The notes beneath the pieces were generated by a model. The model worked only from the letters and a program-made list of their open reading frames with translations. It was not told the origin of the DNA and did not search any database. 8,102 nt of DNA from an uncultured Bdellovibrio sp. (lineage in GTDB: Bacteria; Bdellovibrionota; Bdellovibrionia; Bdellovibrionales; Bdellovibrionaceae). Every line of letters begins with the position of its first letter. Position 1 is the stretch's first letter. A program made the translations under genes and the position numbers. Location: the NCBI GenBank assembly GCA_946480995.1, contig CAMLMF010000097.1, positions 1-8,102 of the forward strand, given 5' to 3'. Below, piece by piece: positions 1 to 6,959 of the stretch.

Positions 1-18
1 TATTTATTTAAATCCTAC

Positions 19-24
19 AAGGAG
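19..24 (+). promoter_or_regulatory. Ribosome binding site fixing the TTG start of rho
   Basis: AAGGAG sits 7 nt before the TTG at 32. It supports this non-ATG start: another TTG at 28 is in a different frame, and the first in-frame ATG lies far downstream inside the conserved region. Confidence 0.75.
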
Positions 25-31
25 AAATTGT

Positions 32-1783
32 TTGTCTGAGCCCAAAGATTCACCAGGCGTTGAAGTCGTGAAGAAGCGTACTCGCACAAAAGCCACCGAA
101 GAATCATCTTCAGCAGAGTCCGCACCACAAGCGCCAACACCTGAACCTAAAGCAGCTTCCGAGCCTCCTCCTCAAGCTCCTACCGCAGAAGCCTCTGCCG
201 CACCAGCTGCTCCTCAAGAACAACAACAACAGCAACAAAGACAAGATCGTCCGCCACAGCAACCGCGCCGTGATTTCCGTCCGAACAATCGCGACAACCG
301 CGGCGGTGGTGACAGAAATGATCGCAACGATCGTAATGATCGTGGTGGCCACCGTAACGACAGACACAACAATCAACGTCGTGATTTCCGCAATGATCGC
401 GGGGATCGTGGCGATAGACATCGTGACGAAGGTCAACCAATTGGTGACGACGCACATTCAACTCAGCCAGCACAAACTCAAGATGTCGACTTAGCAGATA
501 TCCAATTAACCGATGAAGAGAAAACATGGTTGTCTTCAAAGGATTTGAAATCAAAAAACATCACGCAGCTGACAGAGCTTGCGACCAAACTTAAAATCGA
601 AAATGCTGCCGGTCTTCGCCGTCAGGACATGATTTTCGAAATCTTAAAACGCGCAGCTAAACTTGGTCAGGACATTTATGGTTCTGGCGTTCTTGAAATC
701 TTGCCAGATGGTTACGGCTTCTTGCGTTCACCAGATTACAACTATCTTCCAGGTCCGGATGATATTTACGTTAGCCCATCACAAATCCGTCGTTTCGGTT
801 TGCGCACGGGTGACACTGTCACAGGCACAGTTCGTCCACCAAAAGATGGCGAACGTTACTTTGCACTTTTGAAAGTTGATTCGTTGAATTTCGAAACAAC
901 TGAAAAAGGTAAAGACAAAATCCTTTTCGACAACTTAACACCGCTTTATCCAAATGAACGCCTTAAGCTTGAACACAGCCCTGGCGAATACACGACTCGC
1001 GTTGTGGATTTGATGGCGCCACTTGGAAAAGGTCAGCGTGCTTTGATCGTGGCCCCGCCAAGAACTGGTAAAACAGTTTTGATGCAACAAATTGCCAATG
1101 CGATCACACATAATCATCCAGAAGTTAAATTGATCGTCTTGTTGATCGATGAACGTCCGGAAGAGGTGACCGACATGCAGCGTACCGTAAAAGGTGAAGT
1201 TGTTTCGTCGACATTCGATGAGCCACCGACTCGTCACGTTCAAGTCGCAGAGATGGTTATCGAAAAAGCAAAACGTTTGGTTGAGCACAAGCATGACGTT
1301 GTTATCTTGTTGGACTCTATCACGCGTCTTGCACGCGCTTACAATACGGTTGTTCCACCTTCTGGAAAAATCTTATCAGGTGGTGTGGATTCCAACGCCC
1401 TTCACAAACCAAAACGTTTCTTCGGCGCTGCTCGTAATATCGAAGAAGGCGGATCTTTGACCATCATCGCAACAGCGTTGATCGACACGGGTTCACGTAT
1501 GGATGAAGTAATCTTTGAGGAATTTAAAGGTACTGGTAATGCCGAGATCCACTTGGATCGTAAGCTGATGGAAAAACGTATCTTCCCTTGCATGGACATC
1601 AATAAATCAGGCACTCGTAAAGAGGACTTGTTGGTTGAAAAAGCAGATCTAAACCGTCTGTGGATCCTAAGAAAAGTTCTAGCGCCAATGAATCCTATCG
1701 ACGCGATGGAATTCTTGTTGGACAAAGTTGGCAACACGAAAACCAACTTAGACTTCCTTAAAGCAATGTCTGGTCCGGGATAG
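32..1783 (+). CDS. rho: Transcription termination factor Rho with long disordered N-terminal extension
   Basis: This is the hexameric RNA-dependent ATPase that ends transcription of untranslated RNA. The start is TTG, chosen because AAGGAG (19-24) lies 7 nt upstream. Residues 1 to about 155 are low complexity: P/A/E-rich, then [10 protein letters not shown] (62-71), then R/N/D/G-rich with NDR repeats. The conserved part follows. The Rho_N helical domain is at about 171-208. The cold-shock-like RNA-binding domain is at 219-285, with GYGFLR at 227-232. The ATPase has Walker A APPRTGKT at 341-348, catalytic DER at 373-375, Walker B ending LLDS near 426-429, the Q-loop at about 439-453, and the R-loop DTGSRMDE at 485-492. 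By alignment from memory to E. coli Rho, the arginine finger R366 corresponds to R529 and R-loop K326 to R489. The length is 583 aa against about 420 in E. coli; the excess is almost all in the tail. Family assignment is certain; the tail's role is unknown. Confidence 0.98.
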   Translation: MSEPKDSPGVEVVKKRTRTKATEESSSAESAPQAPTPEPKAASEPPPQAPTAEASAAPAAPQEQQQQQQRQDRPPQQPRRDFRPNNRDNRGGGDRNDRNDRNDRGGHRNDRHNNQRRDFRNDRGDRGDRHRDEGQPIGDDAHSTQPAQTQDVDLADIQLTDEEKTWLSSKDLKSKNITQLTELATKLKIENAAGLRRQDMIFEILKRAAKLGQDIYGSGVLEILPDGYGFLRSPDYNYLPGPDDIYVSPSQIRRFGLRTGDTVTGTVRPPKDGERYFALLKVDSLNFETTEKGKDKILFDNLTPLYPNERLKLEHSPGEYTTRVVDLMAPLGKGQRALIVAPPRTGKTVLMQQIANAITHNHPEVKLIVLLIDERPEEVTDMQRTVKGEVVSSTFDEPPTRHVQVAEMVIEKAKRLVEHKHDVVILLDSITRLARAYNTVVPPSGKILSGGVDSNALHKPKRFFGAARNIEEGGSLTIIATALIDTGSRMDEVIFEEFKGTGNAEIHLDRKLMEKRIFPCMDINKSGTRKEDLLVEKADLNRLWILRKVLAPMNPIDAMEFLLDKVGNTKTNLDFLKAMSGPG

Positions 1784-1806
1784 TTTCAAACTACATTTTG
1801 AAATCA

Positions 1807-1834
1807 AAAAAGGGAGTCGCAAGACTCCCTTTTT
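1807..1834 (+). terminator. Intrinsic terminator after rho, probably bidirectional
   Basis: GGGAGTC (1812-1818) pairs with GACTCCC (1823-1829) around a GCAA loop, a GNRA tetraloop. An A-tract (1807-1811) precedes the stem and a T-tract (1830-1834) follows it, extending the helix. Both strands therefore have a hairpin followed by a U-run. It lies between convergent genes and probably ends both rho and the minus-strand gene at 1875-2261. Confidence 0.9.
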
Positions 1835-1874
1835 CTTTAGCCGTCAGATGATTTGTACGTATTAAAAAGCTAAA

Positions 1875-2261
1875 TTATTTTTTTATAGAGCTTGCAGGAG
1901 GATTGGGATCTTGCCCCTTCAAAGTATCTGTCTCGCACCCGCCATACAGTTTTTCACTGACGACAGCCCCTTCAAAAGGATACACGATATCCGACATACC
2001 GTCAGAGCCTTCTTTTAACGTGTTCACGTCCAAAAAATAGTTAAAACCCACAGCCGAGATCCTGATGATTCCCTGCTTTTGAAATTCAACCTTGGCATCC
2101 AGTTCAACAGAACCGTGTTCGGGACTTGTAAGTGAAATTTTATTGGTGTCAGAGTTGTACTGGGCTTTGATAACCGGTTCGGTGAAGTAACAATAAATAC
2201 TTTCCGCGTGAGCAAACGAAGAAAGTAAAAGAATCGCTGAGCCTGCTAATGCCGACTTCAT
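1875..2261 (-). CDS. Small secreted or periplasmic protein of unknown function
   Basis: The family is not recognised. The 128-aa product begins with a typical Sec signal peptide: a lysine at residue 2, a hydrophobic core (about 5-16), and a probable signal peptidase I site after AHA at residue 19. The mature part is about 109 aa with many alternating polar and hydrophobic stretches, suggesting beta structure. It has two cysteines, C24 and C109, which could form a disulfide in the periplasm. It is not a lipoprotein: no lipobox cysteine follows the hydrophobic core. The ATG is supported by AGGAGG on the minus strand (2268-2273) with a 6-nt gap. The start region lies inside a strong predicted hairpin (2245-2296), described separately. 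It converges on rho and shares its terminator. The reading frame looks real because signal peptide, ribosome site and terminator agree; the function cannot be inferred. Confidence 0.82.
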   Translation of the reverse strand: MKSALAGSAILLLSSFAHAESIYCYFTEPVIKAQYNSDTNKISLTSPEHGSVELDAKVEFQKQGIIRISAVGFNYFLDVNTLKEGSDGMSDIVYPFEGAVVSEKLYGGCETDTLKGQDPNPPASSIKK

Positions 2262-2296
2262 AAAAGACCTCCTGTGGTTTTTTATGAAGCATCAGC
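2245..2296 (-). promoter_or_regulatory. Long hairpin enclosing the Shine-Dalgarno and start codon of the 2261 gene
   Basis: On the minus-strand RNA, GCUGAUG (2296-2290) pairs with CAUUAGC (2251-2245), 7 pairs including one G-U. After a 4-nt bulge (UCGG, 2255-2252), CUUCAUAAAA pairs with UUUUAUGAAG (10 pairs). An A/C mismatch follows, then ACC pairs with GGU, and the loop is ACAGGA. The AUG (2261-2259) is fully paired. The AGGAGG ribosome site (2273-2268) is half in the loop and half in the stem. This geometry can block translation initiation. It acts only if transcription starts upstream of 2296, which the sequence does not show. Confidence 0.6.
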
Positions 2297-2360
2297 GAGG
2301 ACTTTAAGATCGACAAGGGCCGCAGTCTTGATCGGCGAAATAACAAAGGCGCGCGTTGCT

Positions 2361-2389
2361 AAAAAACAATCACCAGATATTTTGTGATT
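2361..2389 (-). terminator. Probable weak intrinsic terminator of the DUF2461 gene
   Basis: On the minus strand AATCAC (2389-2384) and GTGATT (2373-2368) form a 6-bp stem. It is followed directly by G and six T residues (2367-2361). The stem overlaps the last codons and the TGA stop. It is AT-rich with a 10-nt loop, so it is weaker than the other terminators in this window. Confidence 0.45.
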
Positions 2390-3077
2390 TTGCCAGCCAA
2401 CGCAAAAGAGGCATCATCTGTTTAAACTCTTTCGCCATTTTTTTCGGAAGATCTTTTCTCATGACGTCTTCGTCAGCAAAAGATGTTTCGACGTAAAACT
2501 GTTTCATGCGCAAGAACTCGATCATTTCATGATTTGGTAAAACGCCGCGTGGATTGGTTTTTAACTTTTCGCCTTGCAGTTCGCTAAAGTGTTTCTTAAA
2601 TCCACGGTCCTCGATGACTTGCAGAAATGCCTCTGGATTTTGTTGTAATGACTCGCGCACTTTTCTTAACTGCAAAGAGTTCGGGCCATATAAGCCTCCG
2701 GCCGCGAAAGATCCCCCCGGAGTGATTTGAAAATAAAGACCGGGGCTGTCCATGGTCTTGTCGTAATTTCCAAACGGCAAGGTGGCTGCCACAAAAGTTT
2801 TGTACGGTGATTTGTCTTTGCTAAATCGCGTGTCGCGATAAATGCGTAAGATGTTTCTTTGCGGATTGATGTTGATGTCGGGTGCGAAAGCGCGGCACTC
2901 TTCGGCCAACTCTAAGACCAAGGCGACCATCGGTTTATGCAAAAGCTCGATGTATTTTTCCTTTTTTGGCAAAAACCACTCGCGATTGTTGTTCTTTTTT
3001 AAAGCTTTCAGAAAGCGAAACGCCTCTGCGGAGAACCCAGAAAAGTCCGGAATTTCGACTTCGTTTTTGCCTGCCAT
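2370..3077 (-). CDS. DUF2461 (TIGR02453 family) protein
   Basis: A cytosolic protein of the DUF2461/TIGR02453 family, whose biochemical role is unknown. Counting from the ATG at 3077 it has 235 aa, close to the usual family size of roughly 220. Family-typical blocks are visible: FSGFSAEAFRFLKALKKNN (12-30) running into NREWF (31-35), the signature RIYRDTRFSKDKSPYKT (78-94), and GLYFQITPGGSFAAGGLY (113-130). No signal peptide or membrane segment is seen. An ATG at 3113 in the same frame would add 12 residues. I prefer 3077 because the family homology begins after it, a GGCGG lies 7 nt upstream, and a plausible -10 box (3118-3123) would place the transcript start at about the 3113 ATG. It is transcribed away from rpmE2 and has its own likely terminator. 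It has no evident functional tie to its translation-gene neighbours. Confidence 0.9.
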   Translation of the reverse strand: MAGKNEVEIPDFSGFSAEAFRFLKALKKNNNREWFLPKKEKYIELLHKPMVALVLELAEECRAFAPDININPQRNILRIYRDTRFSKDKSPYKTFVAATLPFGNYDKTMDSPGLYFQITPGGSFAAGGLYGPNSLQLRKVRESLQQNPEAFLQVIEDRGFKKHFSELQGEKLKTNPRGVLPNHEMIEFLRMKQFYVETSFADEDVMRKDLPKKMAKEFKQMMPLLRWLAKSQNIW

Positions 3078-3117
3078 TGTACGACCGCCGTGTTTGGGTG
3101 AGTTAACTAACATATTG

Positions 3118-3147
3118 ATAATACGAGGTTATTTATAATCTAATCAA
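3118..3147 (-). promoter_or_regulatory. Candidate sigma-70-type promoter of the DUF2461 gene
   Basis: On the minus strand TTGATT (3147-3142, 4 of 6 to consensus) and TATTAT (3123-3118, 5 of 6) are separated by 18 bp. Initiation about 7 nt downstream of the -10 would fall near 3111, giving a leader of about 34 nt to the ATG at 3077. The spacer contains an imperfect dyad, GGTTATTTATAATC on the plus strand (3127-3140). This is a motif match only. Confidence 0.4.
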
Positions 3148-3196
3148 GCCTCTCGGCAAGCCCTTTGTTGCCAAAAAAAGCAGCGATTAGTTCTCG

Positions 3197-3216
3197 ACAC
3201 GGGGGGTCCCCTGTGT
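3197..3216 (+). promoter_or_regulatory. GC-rich hairpin in the rpmE2 upstream region
   Basis: ACAC-GGGG (3197-3204) pairs with CCCC-T-GTGT (3208-3216), with loop GGT and one bulged T. There is no T-run after it, so it is not a terminator. It lies 55 nt before the rpmE2 ATG, so it could be a 5' leader structure if transcription begins upstream. I found no convincing -35/-10 pair for rpmE2. Confidence 0.35.
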
Positions 3217-3270
3217 TAAACCCTTACATCTTAAGACCCATAGGTTAAATTATTTAGAAGGAATCAGGTC

Positions 3271-3516
3271 ATGAAATCAAACCTACATCCAAAAGTAAAT
3301 ACTGTTGTATTTAAGGATATCTCTTGCGACTTCTCATTCTTGGGAACATCGACTTTGCACTCTAGCGAAACTGTTAAATGGGAAGACGGCAAAGAATACC
3401 CATTGATCAAAGTTGAGATCTCTTCAGCATCTCACCCATTCTACACTGGCAAACAACGTGTAATGGATACTGAAGGTCGTATCGATCGTTTCAAAAAACG
3501 TTACGGCAAAAAGTAA
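3271..3516 (+). CDS. rpmE2: 50S ribosomal protein L31, type B
   Basis: This is a large-subunit protein at the intersubunit bridge near the central protuberance. At 81 aa it matches type B (C-minus) L31. Hallmarks are the start MKSNLHPK, the VVFKD block, WEDGKEYPL, and the invariant [15 protein letters not shown] ahead of a basic C-terminus (RFKKRYGKK). It has a single cysteine (C19) and lacks the CxxC pairs with which type A L31 binds zinc, so it should be zinc independent. AAGGA (3258-3262) precedes the ATG by 8 nt. Codons are strongly biased, as expected for a highly expressed gene. It is the first gene of a plus-strand run with prfA, prmC and murA, but a terminator separates it from prfA. 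In bacteria with both forms, type B is often repressed by Zur; no convincing Zur box is visible here, and it may be the only L31. Confidence 0.96.
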   Translation: MKSNLHPKVNTVVFKDISCDFSFLGTSTLHSSETVKWEDGKEYPLIKVEISSASHPFYTGKQRVMDTEGRIDRFKKRYGKK

Positions 3517-3528
3517 ATACCAGGCCCT

Positions 3529-3577
3529 GCGGTTTGCGATGCAAGCCGCCTTTGGTTCCGAGCAGCAGCTTGAAACC
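3529..3577 (+). other. Structured rpmE2 3' untranslated region with two hairpins before the terminator
   Basis: GCGGTTTGC (3529-3537) pairs with GCAAGCCGC (3541-3549) around GAT, giving nine pairs including one G-U. Next, GGTT (3554-3557) pairs with AACC (3574-3577), and GAGC (3560-3563) pairs with GCTT (3568-3571) around AGCA, with a small internal loop between the two helices. Together with the terminator these give three consecutive hairpins within about 90 nt of the stop codon. They could stabilise the rpmE2 message or form a 3'-end-derived small RNA. No known RNA family is recognised. Confidence 0.5.
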
Positions 3578-3597
3578 TTTGTTGGGGGCAAAAAAAG

Positions 3598-3620
3598 AAA
3601 GGCCTTCCGGGCCTTTTTTT
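3598..3620 (+). terminator. Intrinsic terminator between rpmE2 and prfA
   Basis: AAAGGCC (3598-3604) pairs with GGCCTTT (3610-3616) around TTCCG. The run of seven T residues is at 3614-3620. It should end most rpmE2 transcripts, so prfA depends on read-through or on a promoter in the 49 nt that follow; none is obvious there. Confidence 0.88.
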
Positions 3621-3669
3621 ATTTTCAGATTTACATCAGGACGCTACAGCCGATCTAGGAGTTACTCCC

Positions 3670-4740
3670 ATGTTCTCAAAACTGGATGCAGTTGAATCTC
3701 GCTATGAAGAAGTAAACATGTCTCTTCAAAGGCCGGATATTGCCTCAAACCAAACGCAGTACCGCGCTTTGATGAAAGAACTTGGTAACCTCGAAAAGAT
3801 CGTGGTTCCTTACCGTGACTACAAAAAGAAAACGGAAAACTTAAAAGCCAGCAAAGAGCTTTTAACGGCGGAACAAGATCCTGAAATGCGCGAGATGATA
3901 CGCGAAGAAGTCAAAGAGCTTGAAGCAGCTTTGCCGTTGCTTGAACAAGAACTGAAAATCGCGTTGATTCCAAAAGATCCTAATGACGACAAAAATACCA
4001 TCCTTGAGATCCGTGCCGGCGCCGGTGGAGACGAAGCAGCGTTATTCGCTGACGAAATGTTCCGCGGTTACGTTCACTATGCCTCTTCACAAGGTTGGAA
4101 AGTTGAAATGATTTCTTATTCCGAAGGTAATGCCGGCGGAGCAAAAGAGATCATCGCGTCTGTTACGGGCGACTCTGTATTTAGTAAGATGAAATTTGAA
4201 AGCGGCGTTCACCGCGTTCAGCGTGTACCAAAAACAGAAGCAGCCGGTCGTATCCATACGTCAACTGTGACTGTCGCGGTCATCCCTGAAGTTGAAATCA
4301 ACGAAATTAAGATCCCTATGAGTGATGTTCGTATCGAAACCATGCGTTCTCAAGGTTCAGGCGGTCAGTCCGTCAACAGAACAGAGTCCGCGGTTCGTGT
4401 CGTGCATATCCCAACAGGTATCGACGTAAAGTGCCAAGAGGGTAAATCACAATCTGCCAACAGAGAGCGCGCCTTCCAGATCCTTTACGCTAAATTGCAA
4501 CAAATCGAAGACGACAAAGCTCGTAAAGAAGCGTCGGATGTTCGTTTGGAACAAATCGGTACAGGCGATCGTTCAGAACGTATCCGTACTTACAACTTCC
4601 CGCAAACGCGCATCACCGATCACCGTATTGGTTTGACGATCCATCAGTTGGATCAAGTTATGAGTGGTTCTTTTGATCTGCTAATCGACCCACTAGTCGC
4701 AAACTTCCAAGCGGAAGCTTTAAAAAAGCAAACTTCATAA
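3670..4740 (+). CDS. prfA: Peptide chain release factor 1 (RF1)
   Basis: RF1 recognises UAA and UAG in the ribosomal A site and triggers peptide release. The 356-aa length matches the family (E. coli 360). The N-terminal helical domain covers about 1-100. The stretch [20 protein letters not shown] (111-130) is a conserved block. The codon-reading PxT motif is PKT at 187-189, inside [18 protein letters not shown], and marks RF1 rather than RF2. The catalytic GGQ is at 231-233, inside [17 protein letters not shown]. Its glutamine is the target of PrmC, encoded next. TAGGAG (3656-3661) lies 8 nt before the ATG, and the spacer contains CTCC, which can pair with GGAG. It sits downstream of the rpmE2 terminator, and 73 nt separate it from prmC. 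Identification is certain. Confidence 0.98.
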   Translation: MFSKLDAVESRYEEVNMSLQRPDIASNQTQYRALMKELGNLEKIVVPYRDYKKKTENLKASKELLTAEQDPEMREMIREEVKELEAALPLLEQELKIALIPKDPNDDKNTILEIRAGAGGDEAALFADEMFRGYVHYASSQGWKVEMISYSEGNAGGAKEIIASVTGDSVFSKMKFESGVHRVQRVPKTEAAGRIHTSTVTVAVIPEVEINEIKIPMSDVRIETMRSQGSGGQSVNRTESAVRVVHIPTGIDVKCQEGKSQSANRERAFQILYAKLQQIEDDKARKEASDVRLEQIGTGDRSERIRTYNFPQTRITDHRIGLTIHQLDQVMSGSFDLLIDPLVANFQAEALKKQTS

Positions 4741-4747
4741 TTCGCCG

Positions 4748-4761
4748 GGGCGCGTGCGCCC
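4748..4761 (+). other. Intercistronic GC hairpin after prfA
   Basis: GGGCG (4748-4752) and CGCCC (4757-4761) pair around CGTG just after the prfA stop. No T-run follows, so it is unlikely to terminate. It may protect the 3' end of the prfA segment or act as a pause site. Confidence 0.4.
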
Positions 4762-4782
4762 AGTGAATGAATCCTTTGAACG

Positions 4783-4804
4783 GTCTAACGAAATAGGGTT
4801 AGAC
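4783..4804 (+). promoter_or_regulatory. Inverted repeat immediately upstream of prmC
   Basis: GTCTAAC (4783-4789) and GTTAGAC (4798-4804) are a perfect 7-bp inverted repeat with an 8-nt loop GAAATAGG. The hairpin ends 9 nt before the prmC ATG, where a Shine-Dalgarno would be expected. The only SD-like bases (AGGG, 4794-4797... within the loop and stem edge) are part of it. Confidence 0.45.
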
Positions 4805-4813
4805 TAATACACG

Positions 4814-5695
4814 ATGAAACTTAAAGAAATCTTGGACAAAACGACGGCCTTCTTTCGCGATAAAAAAATCGAGAGTCCTCGTTTGGATGCTGAGCTTTTA
4901 TTGGCGCACGGTTTGAAGCTGGAGCGTATTCAGCTTTATCTGCGTTTTGATCAGCCCATGAAAGATGATGAGCTGACAGTATTACGCGAACTTGTTCGTC
5001 GTCGTGCTTCAGGGGAACCTGTTGCATATATCTTGGGTTATCGTGATTTCTTTGGTCACCGCTTCCAGGTGAACTCGAACGTTTTAATTCCTCGCCCGGA
5101 AACGGAACACATTGTTGAAGATGTGATCGCATGGGCAAAAAATAAAAACGAAAAATTTGGATTTGTTGATTTGGGATGTGGTTCTGGCTGCATCGGTTTA
5201 AGCCTGCTTAAAGAATTTCCAGAAGCCCGCTTGGTGGCCGTGGATCTTTCAGCAGCTGCCTTAGAAGTGGCGCAAAAAAATGCGGAAGCCTTGGAAGTTG
5301 CCGATCGTGTGCGTTTTCTAAATTCTGACGCAGCAAATGTAACGGCCGTTATGTCGGCGTACAAAGATTTCGTCGGCAAAGACAAAGTCGACGCGTTAAT
5401 TTCAAATCCTCCATACATTGCACATAATGATCCGCAGGTGGAAGAAAACGTTAAAAAGTTTGAACCTAATTCCGCGTTGTATGCTGATAACGAAGGCTTA
5501 GCTTTATTAAAAAGCTGGTCAGATATTTACAGCAAACATCTAAGCTCTGACGGGATTATGTTGATGGAGATGGGCATGAGCCAAGGCCCATCGATGAAAG
5601 AGCATTTTTCTGGCTTAAAAATATTTAACGAAATAAGTGTCATCAAAGACCTTTCGGGTCATGATAGAGTCATTCGTGGAGTAACTAATGGATAA
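4814..5695 (+). CDS. prmC: Release factor glutamine methyltransferase PrmC (HemK)
   Basis: This cytosolic enzyme uses S-adenosylmethionine to methylate the GGQ glutamine of RF1 and RF2, improving termination. At 293 aa it is close to E. coli PrmC (277). The N-terminal helical domain that docks the release factor covers about 1-85 and includes SGEPVAYILGYRDFFG (66-81). LIPRPETE (91-98) is typical of the family. The SAM-binding motif DLGCGSG is at 119-125 in a Rossmann fold, followed by an acidic VAVDLS at 141-146. The catalytic NPPY, which holds the substrate glutamine, is at 198-201. Its position directly after prfA fits its substrate. The ATG at 4814 is the only sensible start because an in-frame TAA lies at 4805 and the next in-frame ATG would cut into the N-terminal domain. 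No clear ribosome binding site precedes it. Its last 8 nt overlap murA, implying co-translation. Confidence 0.97.
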   Translation: MKLKEILDKTTAFFRDKKIESPRLDAELLLAHGLKLERIQLYLRFDQPMKDDELTVLRELVRRRASGEPVAYILGYRDFFGHRFQVNSNVLIPRPETEHIVEDVIAWAKNKNEKFGFVDLGCGSGCIGLSLLKEFPEARLVAVDLSAAALEVAQKNAEALEVADRVRFLNSDAANVTAVMSAYKDFVGKDKVDALISNPPYIAHNDPQVEENVKKFEPNSALYADNEGLALLKSWSDIYSKHLSSDGIMLMEMGMSQGPSMKEHFSGLKIFNEISVIKDLSGHDRVIRGVTNG

Positions 5696-6941
5696 AATGG
5701 TAGTAACGGGCAATGGCCCTTTAAAAGGTACAGTAGCTACGAGTGGCGCAAAGAACGCGGCTTTGCCGATTCTTTTTTCTTCTTTGCTTGCTGAAGGAAC
5801 ACACGTTTTTAAAAACGTTCCAAAACTAAAAGATATCGAATCAACAGCTGAATTATTGCAAAGCTTGGGCTGCGAAACAAAATGGGTCGGTGATGAGTTC
5901 CACGTGACAGTCAGCCCGTTGCAATCTTACGAAGCGTCTTACGATTTGGTTCGTAAAATGCGCGCAAGCTTTCTGTGTATGGGACCGATGCTAGCAAAAT
6001 ACGGTGAAGCTGTTGTGTCCCAACCAGGTGGTTGTGCGATCGGCAGCCGCCCGATTGATCTGCACTTAGCAGGCTTTGCGGCTTTGGGTGCCGAGATCAC
6101 GCAAAAAGAAGGTTACGTTCACGCGGCCGCAAAAAAACTAAAAGGAGCCACATTCCTTTTTGAAACGGTCACTGTGGGTGGAACTGAAAACATCATGATG
6201 GCGGCAACTTTGGCAGATGGCGTGACGATTTTAGAAAACGTCGCAAAAGAACCAGAGATCGTCGATCTTGCTGAATACTTAAATAAAATGGGCGCAAAGA
6301 TCACAGGTCATGGCACCAGCGTGATTCGTATTGAAGGTGTGGCAAAACTTAAACCAGCAGTTCATTCGATCATGCCTGATCGTATTGAAGCGGGAACTTT
6401 GTTGATCGCAGGTGCGATCACTAAAGGCCAAGTCACTGTCACAAAATGTGTTCCGGCGCACTTAGATGCTTTGATCTTAAAAATGCGTGAATCAGGTTTT
6501 AAAATTGAAACAACAGCCGACACAATGACTGTGTTCCCTTGTGAAAAATGGGAAGCCGTGGATATCACGACAGCTCCTCACCCACTGTTCCCAACAGATC
6601 TGCAAGCGCAATTCATGGCATTGATGACAGTGGCCCATGGAACAAGTGTGATTTCAGAAACGGTTTTTGAAAATCGCTTTATGCACGTTACTGAATTAAC
6701 TCGCTTAGGTGCAGATATCACACCGAAAACTCGTGTCGCCGTTGTGCGCGGAGTTCCAGGTAAGCTGACGGGCGCACCAGTGATGGCAACAGACTTGCGT
6801 GCGAGTGCTTCACTTGTCCTTGCGGGCCTTGTGGCAAGTGGCGAAACCGTTGTAAATCGCATCTATCACTTGGATCGCGGTTATGAAAAGCTTGAAGATA
6901 AGCTGTCTTCATTGGGTGCAAAGATCCGCAGAATTGATTAG
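5688..6941 (+). CDS. murA: UDP-N-acetylglucosamine 1-carboxyvinyltransferase MurA
   Basis: MurA transfers enolpyruvate from phosphoenolpyruvate to UDP-GlcNAc, the first committed step of peptidoglycan synthesis in the cytosol. The 417-aa length matches E. coli (419). Visible landmarks are SGAKNAALPIL (19-29) with the substrate-binding K22, then QPGGCAIGSRPIDLHL (112-127) with the catalytic cysteine C116 and R121. FPTDLQAQ (301-308) contains the catalytic aspartate D304. DRGYEKLEDKLSSLGA (396-411) contains R397. Because the active-site residue is Cys rather than Asp, sensitivity to fosfomycin is expected from family knowledge. GGAG (5678-5681) lies 6 nt before the ATG at 5688, which overlaps the prmC stop by 8 nt. 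A second ATG at residue 4 is less well placed. A terminator at 7001-7031 probably closes the operon. Confidence 0.98.
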   Translation: MDKMVVTGNGPLKGTVATSGAKNAALPILFSSLLAEGTHVFKNVPKLKDIESTAELLQSLGCETKWVGDEFHVTVSPLQSYEASYDLVRKMRASFLCMGPMLAKYGEAVVSQPGGCAIGSRPIDLHLAGFAALGAEITQKEGYVHAAAKKLKGATFLFETVTVGGTENIMMAATLADGVTILENVAKEPEIVDLAEYLNKMGAKITGHGTSVIRIEGVAKLKPAVHSIMPDRIEAGTLLIAGAITKGQVTVTKCVPAHLDALILKMRESGFKIETTADTMTVFPCEKWEAVDITTAPHPLFPTDLQAQFMALMTVAHGTSVISETVFENRFMHVTELTRLGADITPKTRVAVVRGVPGKLTGAPVMATDLRASASLVLAGLVASGETVVNRIYHLDRGYEKLEDKLSSLGAKIRRID

Positions 6942-6959
6942 GTCGCAAGATCGTTAGCT

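Noticed and set aside
110..554. Two open minus-strand frames, one with a membrane-like composition, inside the rho tail
   Set aside because: They are antisense to the repetitive R/N/D/Q-rich part of rho. Low-complexity coding opens the opposite frames, and no ribosome site or homology supports them.
935..1746. Antisense frames across the rho ATPase region
   Set aside because: The plus-strand frame has the full set of Rho motifs; the others have no recognisable domain or start signal.
2149..2346. Minus-strand frame overlapping the secreted-protein start
   Set aside because: It overlaps the signal peptide gene in another frame and has no good ribosome site.
2842..3138. Plus-strand frames opposite the DUF2461 gene
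   Set aside because: They are shadows of a clearly recognised family on the minus strand.
3100..3270. A Zur box controlling the zinc-free L31
   Set aside because: The only AT-rich dyad is imperfect, far from rpmE2, and better placed to act on the DUF2461 promoter.
6578..6948. Minus-strand frames over the end of murA
   Set aside because: murA is complete and conserved here; these frames show no domain and no start context.
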